From NCBI RefSeq assembly GCF_009380215.1, contig NZ_WHUG01000002.1, positions 62,001-126,000 of the forward strand: DNA of 64,000 nt. The letters run 5' to 3'. The DNA comes from Rugamonas aquatica. Lineage in GTDB: Bacteria > Pseudomonadota > Gammaproteobacteria > Burkholderiales > Burkholderiaceae_D. The stretch's first letter is position 1. Every line of letters starts with the position of its first letter. The translations under genes were made by a program, and so were the position numbers. A model generated the notes under the pieces. It was not told the origin of the DNA and did not search any database. It worked only from the letters and a program-made list of their open reading frames with translations. Positions 29,251 to 40,200 of this stretch are shown in pieces.

Positions 29251-30027
29251 ATGCACACCAAACTCGGCGAATTCATCCGCACCCATCGCGAGCGCACACT
29301 GCCCGACAGCGTCGGCTTGCCCGGCGGCGGACGGCGGCGCACGCCCGGCCTGCGGCGCGAAGAACTGGCCCAGCTGTGCGAGGTCAGCCCGACCTGGCTG
29401 ACGTGGCTGGAGCAGGGCAGGGAGGTGCAGGCGTCCGGCAAGATGCTGGCGCGGTTGGCGGAAGTGCTGCATCTGTCGGCCGCCGAACGTGCTTATCTGT
29501 TCAGCCTGGCCGACCGGCTCGATCCGCATCACGACGATGACGGCGGCAGCGCGGAGGAGGCGCTGGACGCGATCGTCGCGGCCATCGACGCGCCGGCCTA
29601 CATCCTCGACCGGCAATGGAATGCGGTGGCGTGGAACCCGCAGGCGGCGCTGCTGTTTGCCGGCTGGCTGCCGCCGTCGCCATCGGCGCAATCTCGGCCG
29701 AATCTGTTGCGCTATATGTTCCTCAGCGCGGCTGCGCGCGAGCTGATCGTCGATTGGCCGGAGCGCGCGCGGCGGCTGGTGGCCGAGTTCCGCGCCGACA
29801 TCGGCCGGCACGCCAGCGAGCAGGCGCTGGCCGCCCTGATCGCCGAACTGTCCGACGCCAGCACGACCTTCGCCGAACTGTGGACCTTGCAGGACGTGGT
29901 CGGCAGGGAAGGCGGCCTGCGCCGCTTCCGCCATCCGCAACAGGGTGAGCTGAGCTTCAACCAGGTCACGCTGCACCTGGCCAAGCGCCACGACCTGAAG
30001 CTGGTAATGCTGCTGCCGCAGGCTTGA
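29251..30027 (+). CDS. HTH regulator with MmyB-like ligand domain
   Basis: The 258-residue protein has an XRE-type HTH at about residues 5-75 (FIRTHRERTLP, then RTPGLRREELAQLCEVSPTW) and a C-terminal MmyB-like domain with PAYILDRQWNAVAWNPQAALLF and a terminal FNQVTLHLAKRHDLKLVMLLP. The ATG at 29251 has no Shine-Dalgarno, but TATAAG lies 7 bases upstream, so the mRNA could be leaderless. The frame is open upstream through the methyltransferase, which is only a shadow. It is divergent from the methyltransferase gene. Confidence 0.85.
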   Translation: MHTKLGEFIRTHRERTLPDSVGLPGGGRRRTPGLRREELAQLCEVSPTWLTWLEQGREVQASGKMLARLAEVLHLSAAERAYLFSLADRLDPHHDDDGGSAEEALDAIVAAIDAPAYILDRQWNAVAWNPQAALLFAGWLPPSPSAQSRPNLLRYMFLSAAARELIVDWPERARRLVAEFRADIGRHASEQALAALIAELSDASTTFAELWTLQDVVGREGGLRRFRHPQQGELSFNQVTLHLAKRHDLKLVMLLPQA

Positions 30028-30062
30028 TGAATCCGCCAGTCTGCGACAACGGCCCGGCACTT

Positions 30063-30068
30063 TATAAT
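30063..30068 (+). promoter_or_regulatory. -10 box directly before a start codon
   Basis: TATAAT is followed by 7 bases and the ATG at 30076, so transcription would start at about the A of the ATG. No good -35 box was found. Confidence 0.45.
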
Positions 30069-30075
30069 GCCAAAT

Positions 30076-30543
30076 ATGAAACCTATCCTCGCACTGTTAC
30101 TGGCCGCGCTGTCGAGCTCGTCGGCACTGGCCTGCCAGACACCTACGCCGGAAAGCCTGCGCGCCGCCTGGATCACCTGGCGGGCGGCCGCGCTGAAAGA
30201 CGAGCCGGGCACGTCGGCGCGGCTGTACAAATTCCCCTTCCTGCTGCTGTCCGCCTATCAGGGCGACCGGCCGCTGCGCGTGACCAAGGCCGGCTTCAAC
30301 GACAACTACGTCGACCTGTTCGGCCCGGAGGTGCAGTTCCGCGAGGATCTGAAGAAGACCACGGACAACGAACACATCGAAAAAATAAACTTCGATGACC
30401 AGGCCTGCAAGCTCAAATTCACGGTCCGCGTACATGACGCCAACTTCACCTACGACCAGAAGGCTGGATGGCTGGTGCAGTCGATCTACATGCCGGGAGC
30501 CTACAGCATCTTCAACAAAGGCGACACCCAAGGCATACGCTGA
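30076..30543 (+). CDS. Hypothetical secreted protein
   Basis: The 155-residue protein has a signal peptide: Lys at position 2, a Leu/Ala-rich core, and cleavage probably after SALA near residue 19. The mature part is hydrophilic with no family I recognise. An ATG at 30067 lies in frame but overlaps the TATAAT box, so 30076 is preferred. Its neighbours give no clear functional link. Confidence 0.65.
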   Translation: MKPILALLLAALSSSSALACQTPTPESLRAAWITWRAAALKDEPGTSARLYKFPFLLLSAYQGDRPLRVTKAGFNDNYVDLFGPEVQFREDLKKTTDNEHIEKINFDDQACKLKFTVRVHDANFTYDQKAGWLVQSIYMPGAYSIFNKGDTQGIR

Positions 30544-30668
30544 ATCAACCCGCGTTCTGCAAGGAAAGTAGGCCCTTGTTATAATCGACACGACCGGGCA
30601 CAGCCTGCCGGTCCTGGCTCCGGACGTCGCCATGATGACGTTCCCAGTGGTCCGCACGGACCTGTCGC

Positions 30669-30683
30669 AAGGAGCTTCCCCTG
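30669..30683 (+). promoter_or_regulatory. AAGGAG ribosome binding site before a CTG codon
   Basis: AAGGAG (30669-30674) is followed by six bases and CTG (30681-30683) in frame with the EamA transporter. No ATG, GTG or TTG lies at suitable distance, so CTG may be the true start. Confidence 0.55.
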
Positions 30684-31568
30684 TCCACCGCCACCCGCTC
30701 AGAAAACCTGCGCAGCATCTACGCCATGCTGGCCGCAGTCGCCATGTTCTCTTTCATGGACACCACCATGAAAGTGCTGTCGTCCCACTATCCCGCCACG
30801 CAAGTGACCGCCATGCGCGCGCTCAGTTCGCTGCCGCTGCTGTGCTGCTACATGCTGTACCGCGGCGCCTTCCGCGGCATCTTCCGCGTGCGCTGGGGCA
30901 TGCACATCTTCCGCAGCCTGCTCGGCATCGCCATGCTGACCTCGTTCGCCTACGGCCTCAAGGCGCTGTCGCTGGCCGAGGCGTATTCGATCTTCTTCAT
31001 CGCGCCATCGCTGATTACGTCCTTGTCGGTGTTCATCCTGAAGGAGAAGGTCGGCACCGGCCAATGGGTCGCCATCGTGGTCGGCCTGCTCGGCGTGCTG
31101 GTGGTGCTGCGGCCCGAAGGTACGGGCTTCCTGACCTTGGGCGGGCTGGCCTTGCTCGGCTCGGCCGCCTGCTATGCGATGGCCGCGATCACCAGCCGCG
31201 TGCTGGCCCGCACCGACAGCAACGAGTCGATGATGTTCTGGTACCTGCTGCTGATGGCGGCCGGCGGCCTGGCGATGTCGGCCAGCCACTGGGTGCCGGT
31301 GCGCGCCGAGGATGGCTGGGTGCTGCTGGCGCTGGCGCTGAGCGGCTTCCTCGGCCAGCTGGCGATCACGCGCGCGTTCAGCTCCGGCAAGGCCTCGGTG
31401 GTGGCGCCGTTCGAATACTCGGCGCTGGCCTGGGGCGTGGCGATCGACTGGCTGCTGTGGCACACGCTGCCGGACGGCTACACGCTGCTGGGCGCCGGCA
31501 TCATCATCGCCAGCGGCATCTACCTGGTGCGGCGCGAATCGGTCCACGCCGAGTCCGAACATCCTTGA
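30681..31568 (+). CDS. EamA/DMT-family transporter
   Basis: This is a ten-helix drug/metabolite exporter with two EamA repeats, about 295 residues. The first repeat includes NLRSIYAMLAAVAMFSFMD and AEAYSIFFIAPSL; the second ends in GYTLLGAGIIIASGIYLV. If translation began at the first ATG (30726), the protein would start within helix 1 and lose its cytoplasmic N-terminus. The CTG at 30681 with a perfect ribosome binding site restores the usual form. TATAAT at 30580-30585 is a likely -10 box. The substrate is unknown. Confidence 0.8.
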   Translation: MSTATRSENLRSIYAMLAAVAMFSFMDTTMKVLSSHYPATQVTAMRALSSLPLLCCYMLYRGAFRGIFRVRWGMHIFRSLLGIAMLTSFAYGLKALSLAEAYSIFFIAPSLITSLSVFILKEKVGTGQWVAIVVGLLGVLVVLRPEGTGFLTLGGLALLGSAACYAMAAITSRVLARTDSNESMMFWYLLLMAAGGLAMSASHWVPVRAEDGWVLLALALSGFLGQLAITRAFSSGKASVVAPFEYSALAWGVAIDWLLWHTLPDGYTLLGAGIIIASGIYLVRRESVHAESEHP

Positions 31569-31610
31569 TTGTGGGAAACTCCGCCGGCAGCGCGGCGGAC
31601 CCAACTTCGC

Positions 31611-31616
31611 TATAAT
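31611..31616 (+). promoter_or_regulatory. -10 box directly before lpxC
   Basis: TATAAT is followed by 6 bases and the lpxC ATG at 31623. Transcription from it would start at or next to the start codon, giving a leaderless message. No strong -35 box is seen. Confidence 0.5.
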
Positions 31617-31622
31617 CGTCGG

Positions 31623-32558
31623 ATGTTAAAACAACGCACTATCAAAGAACTGGTCCGCACCACGGGTGTCGGCCTGCACTCCGGCACCAAGGTCGAGCTG
31701 ACCCTGCGCCCGGCCGCGCCGGACACCGGCATCGTGTTCCGCCGCGTCGACCTGACGCCGGTGGTGGAGTTCCCCGCCAGCGCCATGGCCGTGGGCGACA
31801 CCCGCATGGCGTCGGTGCTGGTGAAGGACGGCGCCCGCGTGTCGACCGTCGAGCACCTGATGTCGGCCTGCGCCGGCCTGGGGCTGGACAATCTGTACAT
31901 CGAAGTCAGCGCCGAAGAAATCCCCATCATGGACGGTTCGGCCTCGTCGTTCGTGTATTTATTGCAACAAGCCGGCGTGCAAGAGCAGCCGGTGGCGAAA
32001 AAATTCATCCGCGTGCTGAAACCGGTGGAAATCCGCGAAGGCACGGGCGAGAAGGAAAAATGGGCCCGTTTGACCCCGTACAACGGTTTCAAGCTGGACT
32101 TTTTCATTGAATTCAACCATCCGGCCGTCGACGGCACCCAGCAGCGCGCCCATGTGGACTTCGGCGACGTCTCCTACGTGCACGACGTGGCCCGCGCCCG
32201 CACCTTCGGCTTCATGCAGGACGTGGAAATGCTGCGCGGCATAGGCCTGGCGCGCGGTGGCTCGCTGGAAAACGCCATCGTGATGGACGAGTACCGCATC
32301 CTCAATTCGGATGGGCTGCGCTATGACGACGAGTTCGTGCGCCACAAGATTTTGGACGCCATCGGCGATCTGTACCTGGTCGGCCATCCGCTGCTGGCCA
32401 GCTACGAGGCGCACAAATCCGGCCACGCGCTGAACAACCAGCTGCTGCTGGAGCTGCTCAAGCACCCGGATGCCTATGAAATCGTCTCGTTCGAGACCAA
32501 TGAAGTCGCGCCGCCGTCCTATCTGCGCCAGATGGCGCGCGAGTGGGCGCTAACTTAA
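31623..32558 (+). CDS. lpxC: UDP-3-O-acyl-N-acetylglucosamine deacetylase LpxC
   Basis: LpxC is the zinc enzyme of the committed step of lipid A synthesis. It has 311 residues with the N-terminal [12 protein letters not shown], the Zn ligand motif STVEHLMSA near residues 76-84, [14 protein letters not shown] near 240-253 and the [12 protein letters not shown] motif near 265-276. The ATG at 31623 matches the family N-terminus (MLKQRTIK); upstream in-frame codons overlap the -10 box. It is convergent with the DUF721 gene with one base between stops. Confidence 0.95.
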   Translation: MLKQRTIKELVRTTGVGLHSGTKVELTLRPAAPDTGIVFRRVDLTPVVEFPASAMAVGDTRMASVLVKDGARVSTVEHLMSACAGLGLDNLYIEVSAEEIPIMDGSASSFVYLLQQAGVQEQPVAKKFIRVLKPVEIREGTGEKEKWARLTPYNGFKLDFFIEFNHPAVDGTQQRAHVDFGDVSYVHDVARARTFGFMQDVEMLRGIGLARGGSLENAIVMDEYRILNSDGLRYDDEFVRHKILDAIGDLYLVGHPLLASYEAHKSGHALNNQLLLELLKHPDAYEIVSFETNEVAPPSYLRQMAREWALT

Positions 32559-32559
32559 C

Positions 32560-33039
32560 TTAGGTTGGCCGTCGCTTGGCCACCATCGCCTTGAGCGCCG
32601 CGATCAGCGTGGCGTTCTGCGGCGTGTCCTCCAGCGCATCGCCGAGTTCGTCGAAGGCCGTCACGGCCGCCTCGGTCAGGGACAGGGCGCGCATCTGCTC
32701 CTTGATCTCGGCCGGTTTGCTCATCTGAACCTTCAATTTCACGCCATGCACCTGCCAGCCGCGCCGCGCCAGCGTGTCCTGCAGCTTGGGCAACTGCTGC
32801 TTGAGCTTGGCCGCCAGCGCCGCATTCGGCAGCGACAAGGTCAATTGTCCCTCCTCGAAGGCCAGGATTTCGCAGTACTTGAACATGGCCGGCAGGGCCG
32901 CCGCACAATCTTTTTGCAGGGAGGCCATGCGCTCGATGGCCGGCAGCAGGGCCGCCATTTTGTCGTCGCGGCGCAGGAAATCGGTCGCGCCGATGGGAGT
33001 GCGGCGCGTGATGGACAGGTTGGAGGAGTTGAATCGCAT
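32560..33039 (-). CDS. DUF721 (DciA-like) protein
   Basis: This 159-residue protein of the DUF721 family begins MRFNSSNLSITRR and has the N-terminal basic, helical region typical of DciA-like proteins. DciA assists loading of the replicative helicase in bacteria lacking DnaC; this function is inferred from the family. It lies divergent from secA, a common placement for DUF721 genes. The start is uncertain: an ATG at 33051 is also possible, and no clear ribosome binding site is seen. Confidence 0.75.
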   Translation of the reverse strand: MRFNSSNLSITRRTPIGATDFLRRDDKMAALLPAIERMASLQKDCAAALPAMFKYCEILAFEEGQLTLSLPNAALAAKLKQQLPKLQDTLARRGWQVHGVKLKVQMSKPAEIKEQMRALSLTEAAVTAFDELGDALEDTPQNATLIAALKAMVAKRRPT

Positions 33040-33115
33040 GCGCAACAACATATCACAGCGGCAAAAAAACGTCACCACCGGTTAAAATAGCTTGATTTTG
33101 TGACATTGTTCACTC

Positions 33116-33147
33116 TTGGGCTATTGTTAAACAGGTCAATAACCCAA
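33116..33147. promoter_or_regulatory. Inverted repeat between DUF721 gene and secA
   Basis: Arms of 11 bases (33116-33126 and 33137-33147) with a single mismatch flank a 10-base loop, about 116 bases before the secA ATG. It may be an operator or a leader hairpin; it lacks a T run on either side. Confidence 0.45.
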
Positions 33148-33262
33148 TGTAGGCGCGGACGCATGATAAAATCACCGTCTTTTGCCATAGTCGAACTCCG
33201 TGCGGTAAGGCGTTTTTCCCCTACAGAGCTTTTTTTAACGGCGTTTTTTCAAGAATTCAAGC

Positions 33263-36049
<2,787 letters not shown>

Positions 36050-36051
36050 AC

Positions 36052-36083
36052 AAAAAACCGGAGCTAGTCTCCGGTTTTTTTTT
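36052..36083. terminator. Rho-independent terminator, secA / TonB receptor
   Basis: A 12-bp stem (36052-36063 with 36069-36080) with a 5-base loop, flanked by A and T runs, so it can serve both secA and the convergent receptor gene. Confidence 0.92.
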
Positions 36084-36091
36084 ATCCTGAT

Positions 36092-38176
36092 TTAAAGCTG
36101 GCGTTCGTAGATGGCGCGGATGCCGGCGCGGCTTGGCGTGCTGGAGGTGCGCGCCGTGCTGGCGCTGCCGTCGGCGTAGAACTGGCCGAGCAGCTGGTCC
36201 TGGTGCAGCGCGTTCAGCAGCGATATGCGCAGCCGCGATTTGCTGTCGAACTTCCATAGCGCGTAGGCGTCCACGGTGCGCGTCACGCCGGTATAGCTGG
36301 CCAGCCTGTCGCTGATGCGGACCATGCCGCCGGTCTGCAGGCCGGCGTTGAAGCCCAGCGTCAACGCGTCGGCGGGGCGGTAGTCGAGACCCACGTTGGC
36401 GCTGAAAGGGATCTGCGTGCCGAGGCGATTGTCCGGCCCCGGCACCGCATCCAGCCGCGACCAGTTGCGCGATGCGTTGATGCGTACGTCGGCCGGCCAT
36501 GCGCTCAGCGGGAATTTGGCGTCGATCTCGATGCCGGCCATTTTGGCCTTGCCGCCGTTGTAGGGCGTTGTCACCCACGATCCGTTTTGTTCGAACAGGC
36601 GCTGCACGGTCACGTCGCGGATGCGCCGCGCATAGGCGGAGATGCTCGCCGAACCATCCTTGCCGAAGTACGACTCGTACGCCGCATCCAGTCCCCACGC
36701 CAGTTCCGGCCGCAGATCGGGGTTGCCCTGCACGTCCGGGTTGATGGGGCCGTTGTCGTTATTGATGGTGTAGCGGCGCGGCAGCAGGTCGCGCGTCGGC
36801 GGCGCTTTGTAGGTGCGGGCGAGGGCCAGTCTTATCTGGTCGCGCTCCTGATTCGGCAGCTTCCACATCATCTGCGCCACAGGACTGAAAACGCTGGAGC
36901 GGTTTTGCACCGCCGCCAGCATGGCGCCGTCGGTGCGGGTGTCCAGCCCTTCCCAGCGCAGGCCCAGATAGGCTTGCAGGCGCGGTGTCACATCCCATTC
37001 GTCCTGGGCGAAGAGGGCGATGCGGCGTACGCGCGCCTCGTACTCTTGCAGCAGCTGGCCCAGTGCCGCGCCGCTGGCCGCGCTGTCGTCCTGGTGGCGC
37101 ATCTCGCTGCGGCGCGTGTCGGCGCCGTCCCAGCCGATAGCCAGGCTGTGTGCTTCGCGCAGGCGGGTCAGGTATTTGCCGTTGGTGGTGATACTGTCGT
37201 CGTCGGCACTCGACTTGACGGCGCGTGTGAACAGCGGCGTGCCGTCCGCGCTGGCGCCGTGGAAGGCATAGTCGGTGTTGCGATGGTTGTAGTCGTAGCC
37301 CAGCTTGACGCTTAGCTTACCGTCCGCGCCGACCGCGTGCGTCCACGTCAAGCCGCTGCGCAGGAAGGCCGTGTGCGATTGCGAGCGCCAGTCGCTGTCG
37401 GGGTAGGCGGTCGGTGCGCCATAGATGCTGGTTTCGCGGGAGTCCCCGTGGCTGCTGGTGCGGTACAGGTCCAGCAGGTTTTGCCAGGCCAGCATGTCGC
37501 CGTTTGCCAGCGTCCAGTTCATGCGCGGCGCCAGATTCAGCTTGGTCTGCTGCGATGCGTTCAGCTCGGTGAAGGTGCGCAGCGCCGCAGGGCCTTCCAC
37601 GCGTTCGGTGGTGGCGGTCGTGTTGCGGAAACCGGTGTCGCTCAGCGTGCCGGCCAGTCCGTACGACAGCGCGCCGTCGCGGTCGGCGATCTGCATGGTG
37701 GCGGAAGGGCCGGTCACGCCTTGCAGGTTCTCGATGCCCAGTTTGAGGTCGCGCTGCGCGCGGCTGCCTTTGCGAAGTATCACGTTGATGCTGCCCGCCA
37801 GCGCCTGTGCGCTGTATTCGGCCGACGCGGTGCGCAGTATCTCGATGCGTTCGATCAGCTCTGGCGAGATGGCGTCGATGGACATACCCTGTGGCGCGGG
37901 CTCGCCGTTTATCAGCAATTGCGTGTAGCCCGCGCCCAGCCCGCGCATGCGTACCTCGCCGCCCGCGACGGAGATGCCGGGCTGGCGTTTGAGCAGGGCG
38001 GAGAGTGTGGTGTCGCCATACAGGTCGATGTCGGCGCGGCCGACGACGATCTTGGCGGCGGTGTCGTTGCGGCGCAGGGCCTGAGCGGCCGAGCCGGCGA
38101 TTTCAACGCGTTGCATGTCGGCGGCTTCTTGCGCGTTCGCGCCCGCCGCGAGGCAGAGCAGTAGGATAGGTTTCAT
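36092..38176 (-). CDS. TonB-dependent outer-membrane receptor
   Basis: The 694-residue protein has a short signal peptide (cleavage probably after residue 15, ANA-QEA), a plug domain at about residues 35-145 (DTTLSALLKRQPGISV, VRMRGLGAGYTQLLINGEPAP, IERIEILRTASAEYSA) and a C-terminal beta-barrel in which RPELAWGLDAAYESY and a terminal aromatic-ending strand are seen. It imports an unknown large substrate, perhaps an iron chelate. The frame stays open far upstream but that part is only the shadow of the sensor kinase; the ATG at 38176 begins the signal peptide. No Shine-Dalgarno is evident. It is divergent from a LytS/LytTR pair. Confidence 0.87.
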   Translation of the reverse strand: MKPILLLCLAAGANAQEAADMQRVEIAGSAAQALRRNDTAAKIVVGRADIDLYGDTTLSALLKRQPGISVAGGEVRMRGLGAGYTQLLINGEPAPQGMSIDAISPELIERIEILRTASAEYSAQALAGSINVILRKGSRAQRDLKLGIENLQGVTGPSATMQIADRDGALSYGLAGTLSDTGFRNTTATTERVEGPAALRTFTELNASQQTKLNLAPRMNWTLANGDMLAWQNLLDLYRTSSHGDSRETSIYGAPTAYPDSDWRSQSHTAFLRSGLTWTHAVGADGKLSVKLGYDYNHRNTDYAFHGASADGTPLFTRAVKSSADDDSITTNGKYLTRLREAHSLAIGWDGADTRRSEMRHQDDSAASGAALGQLLQEYEARVRRIALFAQDEWDVTPRLQAYLGLRWEGLDTRTDGAMLAAVQNRSSVFSPVAQMMWKLPNQERDQIRLALARTYKAPPTRDLLPRRYTINNDNGPINPDVQGNPDLRPELAWGLDAAYESYFGKDGSASISAYARRIRDVTVQRLFEQNGSWVTTPYNGGKAKMAGIEIDAKFPLSAWPADVRINASRNWSRLDAVPGPDNRLGTQIPFSANVGLDYRPADALTLGFNAGLQTGGMVRISDRLASYTGVTRTVDAYALWKFDSKSRLRISLLNALHQDQLLGQFYADGSASTARTSSTPSRAGIRAIYERQL

Positions 38177-38320
38177 GAGGAGGGTTTGAGTTGGTCCGGC
38201 GCAGAGTATCGCGCCCGCCAAGGCCGCGCAGACCGCCTTTGTGACGAGCGCCCGGAATGCCGTGACGACGCGCCGCCGCAGCGCATTTTGACCGCGCAGG
38301 CGGCTGATATACTCGCCCTC

Positions 38321-39433
38321 ATGGATCAACTCTCTCTCACATGGCGCGAAGCGCGCAACACCTTGCTGGTCAACCTGCTGGTCTGGGGCGTGCTGTGCGC
38401 GGTCGGCGCGGCCGGCGTCTACAGCGATGTGCTGCGCCAGGGCGGCACCCGGAGCTATGGCCGCGTGCTGCTGAACTGGGATCTGAATCACGCTTTGATG
38501 CTCACGCTCAGCGTCAGCCTGTACCTGATCTTCCGCCGCTGGCCCGCACTGACCGCCAGCGCACGCGCCATCGCCCGCAGCTACGCGCTGGTACTGTTCA
38601 TCTTCGTGCCGCTGCAGATGCTCTATCTGGCGGTGCTGGATGCGGCACGCGCCGATCAGCCGCTGGACCTGGCGCACGTCTGGCAGCTGTTCGTCACGCC
38701 GCACGGGTTTGACGTCTTCCTCGAATTCGCGTGGACCACCGGCACCTTCACCGCAGTCGCCGCAGCCTGCATCTGGCGCGGCAGCCAGGCGCGGGACCGG
38801 GCATGGCAGCAGGCGCTGACCGACAACCTGAATCTCAACCTCGAACTGGAACGCCAGCGCATGCTGGCCTTGCGCGCGCAACTGGAGCCCCATTTCATCT
38901 TCAACGCGCTGAACGCGATCAGCGCGCTGGTGCGCACCAGCGATGGCGACCTGGCGCTGAACGGCATCAACCGCCTGAGCGACCTGCTGCGCTACGCGCT
39001 CACGGCCAGCAGCCGCGATTGGGTGACGGTCGGCGAGGAGCTGGCCTTTGTCGGCGACTATCTGGCCTTGCAGCGCCTGCGCTACAAGGCGCGGCTGCAA
39101 GTTGCGATGGAGGTCGGCGATGTGCAGGGCGGGGACTGTCCGCCGCTGCTGCTGCAACCGCTGATCGAGAACGCCCTGCGCCACGACCTGGATTGCCACG
39201 AAGGCCAAAGCGACATCCGCATCAGCGTGCAGCGCGACGGCGGACAGCTGCACATCAGCATCAGCAATCCCGTAACGCCGGGCGCTACGCCCAATCCCGG
39301 CCTCGGTCTAGGGCTGGCTAATACGCGGGCGCGCTTGCAACTGGCCTATCGCGGCGCGGCCTCGCTGCACAGCGCCGCGCGCGACGGCCGCTTTGAAGTC
39401 GAGATCCGTATGCCTTTCCACGCACAGGAGTGA
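38321..39433 (+). CDS. LytS/YehU-type sensor histidine kinase
   Basis: The 370-residue protein has four N-terminal transmembrane helices (about residues 15-135), a His_kinase domain (PF06580) with phospho-acceptor motif LEPHFIFNALNAIS near residues 187-200, and an HATPase_c domain with LIENALRHD and GLGLGLANTR. TATACT lies 7 bases before the ATG with no good ribosome binding site, so the message may be leaderless. It is followed directly by its LytTR response regulator. Confidence 0.88.
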   Translation: MDQLSLTWREARNTLLVNLLVWGVLCAVGAAGVYSDVLRQGGTRSYGRVLLNWDLNHALMLTLSVSLYLIFRRWPALTASARAIARSYALVLFIFVPLQMLYLAVLDAARADQPLDLAHVWQLFVTPHGFDVFLEFAWTTGTFTAVAAACIWRGSQARDRAWQQALTDNLNLNLELERQRMLALRAQLEPHFIFNALNAISALVRTSDGDLALNGINRLSDLLRYALTASSRDWVTVGEELAFVGDYLALQRLRYKARLQVAMEVGDVQGGDCPPLLLQPLIENALRHDLDCHEGQSDIRISVQRDGGQLHISISNPVTPGATPNPGLGLGLANTRARLQLAYRGAASLHSAARDGRFEVEIRMPFHAQE

Positions 39434-39438
39434 CAGCG

Positions 39439-40191
39439 ATGCGCGTCTTGCTGGTCGATGATGAAGAACCGGGCCGCATCAACCTGCGCTACGCGCTGGC
39501 GCGGCATCCGCAGTGGCAGGTGGTGGCCGAATGCGCCAGCGCCGCCGCCGCGCGCGAGCTGCTGGCGCAGCAGGAAGTGGATCTGGTTTTCCTGGATGTG
39601 CAGATGCCGAGGGAATCGGGCATCGATCTGGCGCGCAGCCTGAGCGCGATGGCGGAGCCGCCGCTGATCGTATTCGTCACCGCCTACAACGTCTACGCCA
39701 TCGAGGCGTTCGAAGTGCACGCGATGGACTACCTGCTCAAACCCTTCGACGATGCACGGCTGGCGCAGACGCTGGAGCGCGCCGCCGCGATGCTGGCGCA
39801 ACGCCAGCTGGCCGGCTTCGCGCCGGCGCTGCGGGCCTATGTCGCTCCGCCTTCCGGCTACTGGCAGCAGGTCAGCGTACGCTCGATCGGACGTATCGAG
39901 TGCATACGGCTGGAGGACGTGCAGTGGATGGAGGCGGATGGCAACTACGTCAAGCTGCACCTCGCCAGGCGCTGCGTGTTATACCGCATTCCGCTCAGCC
40001 GTCTTGAGGAGCATCTCGATCCCGCGCGCTTCATCCGCGTGCATCGCCGCGCCATCGTCGCGGCGGAGCAGTGCGCCACGTTGTCCGTAGTCGGCGATGG
40101 CAGCTATCTGCTGGCGCTGCGTTGCGGCGATACCGTCGCCGTCAGCGAGCGCCACGTGGAGCCGGTGCGCGCCCGCCTGGCCGAAGCCTGA
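39439..40191 (+). CDS. LytTR-family response regulator
   Basis: The 250-residue protein has a receiver domain with acidic pair DDEE at residues 7-10, phospho-acceptor Asp in LVFLDVQMP near residue 53, and Lys in YLLKPF near 101. A C-terminal LytTR DNA-binding domain follows (SIGRIECIRLEDVQWMEADGNYVKL; RFIRVHRRAIV). The start is set at ATG 39439 because AGGAG lies 8 bases upstream; a GTG at 39430 would overlap that site. It is the partner of the upstream LytS-type kinase. Confidence 0.9.
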   Translation: MRVLLVDDEEPGRINLRYALARHPQWQVVAECASAAAARELLAQQEVDLVFLDVQMPRESGIDLARSLSAMAEPPLIVFVTAYNVYAIEAFEVHAMDYLLKPFDDARLAQTLERAAAMLAQRQLAGFAPALRAYVAPPSGYWQQVSVRSIGRIECIRLEDVQWMEADGNYVKLHLARRCVLYRIPLSRLEEHLDPARFIRVHRRAIVAAEQCATLSVVGDGSYLLALRCGDTVAVSERHVEPVRARLAEA

Positions 40192-40200
40192 ACCTGAGCG

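Noticed and set aside
28654..30027. 457-residue plus-strand frame continuing into the HTH regulator
   Set aside because: The first half lies antisense to the methyltransferase; the HTH protein begins at 29251.
36092..39253. Possible 1053-residue fusion with the TonB receptor
   Set aside because: The extra N-terminal third is antisense to the LytS kinase, and a signal peptide begins at 38176.
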